NCBI GenBank assembly: GCA_963529855.1
Contig: CAURZK010000001.1
Coordinates: 496,001-560,000, forward strand
Source of the DNA: 34-65-8 sp963529855
GTDB taxonomy: Bacteria; Pseudomonadota; Alphaproteobacteria; Sphingomonadales; Sphingomonadaceae
Length of the DNA stretch: 64,000 bases
Direction of reading: 5' to 3'
Shown here: positions 61,130-64,000 of the stretch, piece after piece
How the letters are laid out: each line of letters begins with the position of its first letter
Position numbering within the stretch: the first letter of the stretch is position 1
Notes under the pieces: model-generated
What the model saw: only the letters and a program-made list of their open reading frames with translations
What the model was told of the DNA's origin: nothing
The model's database searches: none
Translations under genes and position numbers: made by a program

Positions 61130-62563
61130 ATGGCCAGTCGCCCGCGCACGCTCTACGAAAAAATCTGGGACACCCACGTGGTGGAAGATCGCCCGGACGG
61201 CACCAGCCTGATCTTCATCGACCGGCATCTGGTTCACGAAGTGACGAGCCCCCAGGCGTTCGAGGCGCTGCGCATTGCCGGTCGCCCGGTACGCCGTCCC
61301 GATCTGACCCTGGCCGTTCCCGATCATAACCTGCCGACCACGCCGCGGCTCGATGCGGGCGGACGGCCAATCCCGATCGCCGATCCCCAAAGTGCCGCCC
61401 AGCTTGCCGCGCTGGAAGCAAACGCGCCTGCATTCGGCATCCGCTACATCGGTGCGAGCGCGCCCGAGCAGGGCATCGTTCACGTCGTCGGCCCCGAACA
61501 GGGCTTCTCGCTGCCCGGCACTACCATCGTGTGCGGAGACAGCCATACCGCCGCGCACGGCGGGATCGGTGCGCTCGCCTTCGGCATCGGCACGAGCGAG
61601 GTCGAGCACGTCCTCGCCACCCAGACCCTGCTGCTGAAAAAATCGAAGACCATGGAAGTGCGCGTTACCGGCCAGCTTGGCCCCGGCGTCTCGCCCAAGG
61701 ATCTCGTACTGCACGTGATCGGCGTGGTCGGAACCGCTGGCGGCACCGGTCACGTCATCGAATATCGCGGCAAGGTGTTCGAGGAAATGAGCGTCGAAGG
61801 CCGCCTGACGGTCTGCAACATGAGCATCGAGGCAGGCGCCCGCGCCGGCCTGATCGCGCCCGACGAAACCGTGTTCGCCTACCTCGAGGGGCGCCCCTAC
61901 GCGCCGAAGGGCGAGGAATGGGACCGCGCGCTGGCCTGGTGGCGCACGCTACATACCGAAGACGGCGCGCAGTTCGACAGGGCCGTTACGATCGACGCAG
62001 CGCAAGTCGAACCGACCGTGACCTGGGGAACCAGCCCTGAAGATGTCGCGCCCATCGGCGGCAGCGTGCCCGATCCTGCCGGTTTCGCCGATCCGGCCAA
62101 GCAGGAAGCCGCGCGCTGCAGCCTCGATTACATGGGCCTGACGCCGGGGCAGAAGCTGTCCGAAATCGCGGTCGAGAACGTATTTATCGGCAGCTGCACC
62201 AACAGCCGGATCGAGGATCTGCGCGCGGCCGCCAGCGTGCTGGAGGGACGATCGAAAGCGCCCAACGTGCGCTGGGCGATCGTCGTGCCGGGTTCGGGCC
62301 TCGTCAAGCAGCAGGCCGAGGCGGAAGGGCTCGACGGGGTTTTCATCGCGGCAGGGTTTGAATGGCGCGAGCCGGGATGCTCGGCCTGTCTCGGCATGAA
62401 CCCCGACAAGGTCCCGCCCGGCGAGCGTTGCGCATCGACCAGCAACCGCAACTTCGTCGGTCGCCAAGGTCCGGGCGCGCGGACTCACCTGATGAGCCCG
62501 GCCATGGCCGCCGCCGCCGCAGTGACCGGGCATCTGACCGACGTGCGCGAATTGCTCGCCTAA
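61130..62563 (+). CDS. leuC: 3-isopropylmalate dehydratase large subunit
   Basis: Aconitase-type Fe-S enzyme of leucine synthesis, active with LeuD. The 477-residue product has VCGDSHTAAHGGIGALAFGIGTSEVEHVLATQTL, the GSCTNSRIEDLRAAA cysteine and the CSACLGMNPDKVPPGERCASTSNRNFVGRQG cysteines that hold the [4Fe-4S] cluster, and RTHLMSPAMAAAAAVTGH. Followed by a small membrane protein gene and leuD. Confidence 0.97.
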   Translation: MASRPRTLYEKIWDTHVVEDRPDGTSLIFIDRHLVHEVTSPQAFEALRIAGRPVRRPDLTLAVPDHNLPTTPRLDAGGRPIPIADPQSAAQLAALEANAPAFGIRYIGASAPEQGIVHVVGPEQGFSLPGTTIVCGDSHTAAHGGIGALAFGIGTSEVEHVLATQTLLLKKSKTMEVRVTGQLGPGVSPKDLVLHVIGVVGTAGGTGHVIEYRGKVFEEMSVEGRLTVCNMSIEAGARAGLIAPDETVFAYLEGRPYAPKGEEWDRALAWWRTLHTEDGAQFDRAVTIDAAQVEPTVTWGTSPEDVAPIGGSVPDPAGFADPAKQEAARCSLDYMGLTPGQKLSEIAVENVFIGSCTNSRIEDLRAAASVLEGRSKAPNVRWAIVVPGSGLVKQQAEAEGLDGVFIAAGFEWREPGCSACLGMNPDKVPPGERCASTSNRNFVGRQGPGARTHLMSPAMAAAAAVTGHLTDVRELLA

Positions 62564-62605
62564 ACCGCTCTTGCCAGCCAGTCCGCCACATTCCATGAAA
62601 GACCA

Positions 62606-62764
62606 ATGACCAACAAACTCACCGGAAAGGCCGCGCTGGCGGCCGGTGCCATCGGATCGGCTGCGATCGCCGCGGCAATGCTTTACGCCTCCAAGCGCAA
62701 GGACAAGAAAGCGGCGCCCAAGCCCGGCGCCACGCCTTCCGGCCAGGCGCCGGAAACCGATTGA
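62606..62764 (+). CDS. Small membrane protein between leuC and leuD
   Basis: 52 residues starting MTNKLTGKAALAAGAIGSAA, with one hydrophobic span (about 9-27) and a basic tail (SKRKDKKAAPKPGATPSGQ). No family recognised. Its stop overlaps the leuD start (TGATG), and it starts 42 bases after leuC, so it is cotranscribed with the leucine genes. Ribosome site is weak (GAAAGACC). Coding status rests on the coupled overlap and a clean, protein-like translation. Confidence 0.6.
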   Translation: MTNKLTGKAALAAGAIGSAAIAAAMLYASKRKDKKAAPKPGATPSGQAPETD

Positions 62765-63366
62765 TGGAGCCGGTCTCGGCCATCGAGGGGCGTGCAATTC
62801 CTCTCGGCGCCAGGAACGTCGACACCGACGTGATCATTCCGGCGCAATGGCTCAAGACGGTCAGCCGTGAAGGGCTCGGCAAGTGCGCGTTCGAAACGCT
62901 GCGCGCGGTTCCCGGCAATGTGTTCGACGATCCCGCATTTGCCGGCGCGCCGATCCTCATCGCGGGCGACAACTTCGGCTGCGGGTCGAGCCGCGAACAC
63001 GCCGCCTGGGCACTGCTCGACCTGGGCATCAAGGCCGTGATCGCGCCAAGTTTCTCCGACATCTTTTCCGGCAACGCGTTCAAGAACGGCATCCTGACCG
63101 TCGAATTGCCGCAGGATCAGGTCGACCGGCTGCTAGAGGTTGCCCGCGAGCATCCGATCAGCATCGATCTGGAGCAGCAGGTCGTTACAACTCCCTATCA
63201 GGATCGTTATAGTTTCGTTGTAGATCCTTTTCGCAAACATTGCCTGCTGAACGGCCTCGACGAGGTCGGCCTGACGCTCGAACGCAGCGATGCGATCGGT
63301 GCCTACGAAGCGCGCACGGCGCGCGATATGCCCTGGCTCGCCACGGCAATGGAGAAAGCTGCATGA
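62764..63366 (+). CDS. leuD: 3-isopropylmalate dehydratase small subunit
   Basis: Swivel-domain subunit of the LeuCD dehydratase. The 200-residue product has RNVDTDVIIPAQWLKTVSREGLG and the characteristic GDNFGCGSSREHAAWALLDLGIKAVIAPSFSDIFSGNAFKNGIL, then YSFVVDPFRKHCLLNGLDEVGLTL. The ATG overlaps the stop of the small membrane gene and its own stop overlaps the next start (ATGA). Confidence 0.97.
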   Translation: MEPVSAIEGRAIPLGARNVDTDVIIPAQWLKTVSREGLGKCAFETLRAVPGNVFDDPAFAGAPILIAGDNFGCGSSREHAAWALLDLGIKAVIAPSFSDIFSGNAFKNGILTVELPQDQVDRLLEVAREHPISIDLEQQVVTTPYQDRYSFVVDPFRKHCLLNGLDEVGLTLERSDAIGAYEARTARDMPWLATAMEKAA

Positions 63367-64000
63367 AAGCCCTGCGTACTCACGCCGTCGGTGGCCCCGA
63401 CACGTTGACTCTCGACGACGTCGATGTGCCCACCCCCGGGCCCGGCCAGGTGCTGGTCGCGGTCAAGGCCTGCGCGATCAATTATCCCGACACGCTGATG
63501 ATCCGCGACCTGTACCAGTTCAAGCCGCAGCGGCCCTACGCCCCCGGCGGCGAGATCGCCGGCGTGGTGGAGGCGGTTGGCGTCGGGGTGACGAACTTCA
63601 AACCGGGCGACCGGGTGCTGGCCGGCATCGGCAACGGCGGTCTGGTGGAGAAGGTCGTCGTTCCGGCCGGCCGCCTGTTCCCGGTGCCCGATGGCGTTCC
63701 GTTCGAAAAGGCGGCTTCGCTGCTGATGACCTATGGCACAACCATCCACGGGTTGAAGGATCGCGGGCACATCAAGGCGGGCGATACCGTGCTGATCTTG
63801 GGCGCTGCAGGCGGCGTGGGCCTGTCGGCCGTGGAACTGGCCAAGGCGTTCGGCGCGCGCGTCGTCGCCGCGGTTTCGAGCGCGGAAAAGGGCGAAGTCG
63901 CCCGCCGCGCGGGCGCGGACGAAGTCGTCGTCTATCCCAAGGGCGAAATGGAGAAGGATGCCAGCAAGGACCTCGCCAATGCTTTCAAGGCGGCGTGCGG
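63363..64000 (+). CDS. NADPH:quinone oxidoreductase-type medium-chain reductase (cut by window edge)
   Basis: Medium-chain dehydrogenase/reductase without the catalytic zinc Cys. The visible 212 residues have GPGQVLVAVKACAINYPDTLMI, PGGEIAGVVEAVGVGVTNFKPGDRVL and the NADP-binding GDTVLILGAAGGVGLSAVELAKAFGARVV. These are the quinone oxidoreductase hallmarks. The ATG overlaps the leuD stop. The C-terminal third is outside the window. Confidence 0.9.
   Translation, partial: MKALRTHAVGGPDTLTLDDVDVPTPGPGQVLVAVKACAINYPDTLMIRDLYQFKPQRPYAPGGEIAGVVEAVGVGVTNFKPGDRVLAGIGNGGLVEKVVVPAGRLFPVPDGVPFEKAASLLMTYGTTIHGLKDRGHIKAGDTVLILGAAGGVGLSAVELAKAFGARVVAAVSSAEKGEVARRAGADEVVVYPKGEMEKDASKDLANAFKAAC

Overview
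The window is a high-GC chromosomal segment from an alphaproteobacterium, most likely Sphingomonadales (Erythrobacteraceae-like). The evidence is a GcrA cell-cycle regulator, an NDUFA12-type complex I assembly protein, a CrtZ-type carotenoid hydroxylase, a large carboxypeptidase-like TonB-dependent receptor, DUF2155/DUF192/HspQ proteins and the alphaproteobacterial rimP-nusA-ylxR-infB order. No insertion sequence, prophage, integrase or CRISPR array was seen. Almost all DNA is coding, with many ATGA/TGATG/GTGA start-stop overlaps.

Layout. 1-0.4 kb: 5' end of thiC (minus) behind a TPP riboswitch. 0.5-2.1 kb: a YadA-like trimeric autotransporter with a 21-residue Ala-rich stalk repeat. 2.2-5.1 kb: tRNA-Trp(CCA), aat overlapping tail-to-tail with a DUF2155 gene, then NDUFA12, DUF192 and recX. 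5.2-10.9 kb: a fatty acyl-AMP ligase-like enzyme, a DUF389 membrane protein and a TelA / small membrane protein / PHA-granule-family cluster. 10.9-16 kb: manA-manC (GDP-mannose supply), a TonB protein and a MASE1-PAS histidine-kinase-like protein whose phosphoacceptor histidines are missing. 16-23.5 kb: an 1149-residue TonB-dependent receptor, a 2OG-Fe(II) oxygenase with a CNT nucleoside transporter, a queuosine-precursor (VUT) transporter and a Crp/Fnr regulator.

23.5-27.2 kb (minus): a three-gene unit made of a TIR-TM-repeat protein with an apparent catalytic Glu, an unrecognised 229-residue protein and a TPR protein with an SLOG-like Rossmann region. TIR plus SLOG recalls nucleotide-signalling immunity such as Thoeris, but the arrangement is not one I recognise. 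27.2-34.6 kb: a complete five-step histidine utilisation locus (hutC-hutF diverging from hutI-hutH-hutG-hutU). 34.6-40.3 kb: tRNA-Ser(CGA), hspQ, an ABC-2 permease, gcrA, modABC with a short ModC, DUF1993 and a spermidine-synthase-like protein.

40.3-52.4 kb (minus): the translation/RNA cluster rimP-nusA-ylxR-infB-(DUF1697)-rbfA and, beyond a convergent YceI gene, tdk, an M50 protease, truB, rpsO and pnp. 52.5-57.5 kb: the phage-shock locus. pspF diverges from an operon headed by a near-perfect sigma-54 promoter: a 51-residue membrane peptide, pspA (with an in-frame 5' extension), pspB and pspC. It continues into six consecutive small membrane proteins that share the C-terminal helix motif of PspB, plus a last 57-residue membrane peptide. 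This looks like an expanded, apparently undescribed PspB-type module. 57.5-64 kb: sufE, DUF454, an OmpA protein, crtZ, a thioesterase, a small periplasmic protein, leuC / small membrane protein / leuD, and the start of a quinone oxidoreductase.

Assignments rest on reading motifs in translated frames; no database search was run. Positions of domains are approximate unless a residue number is given.
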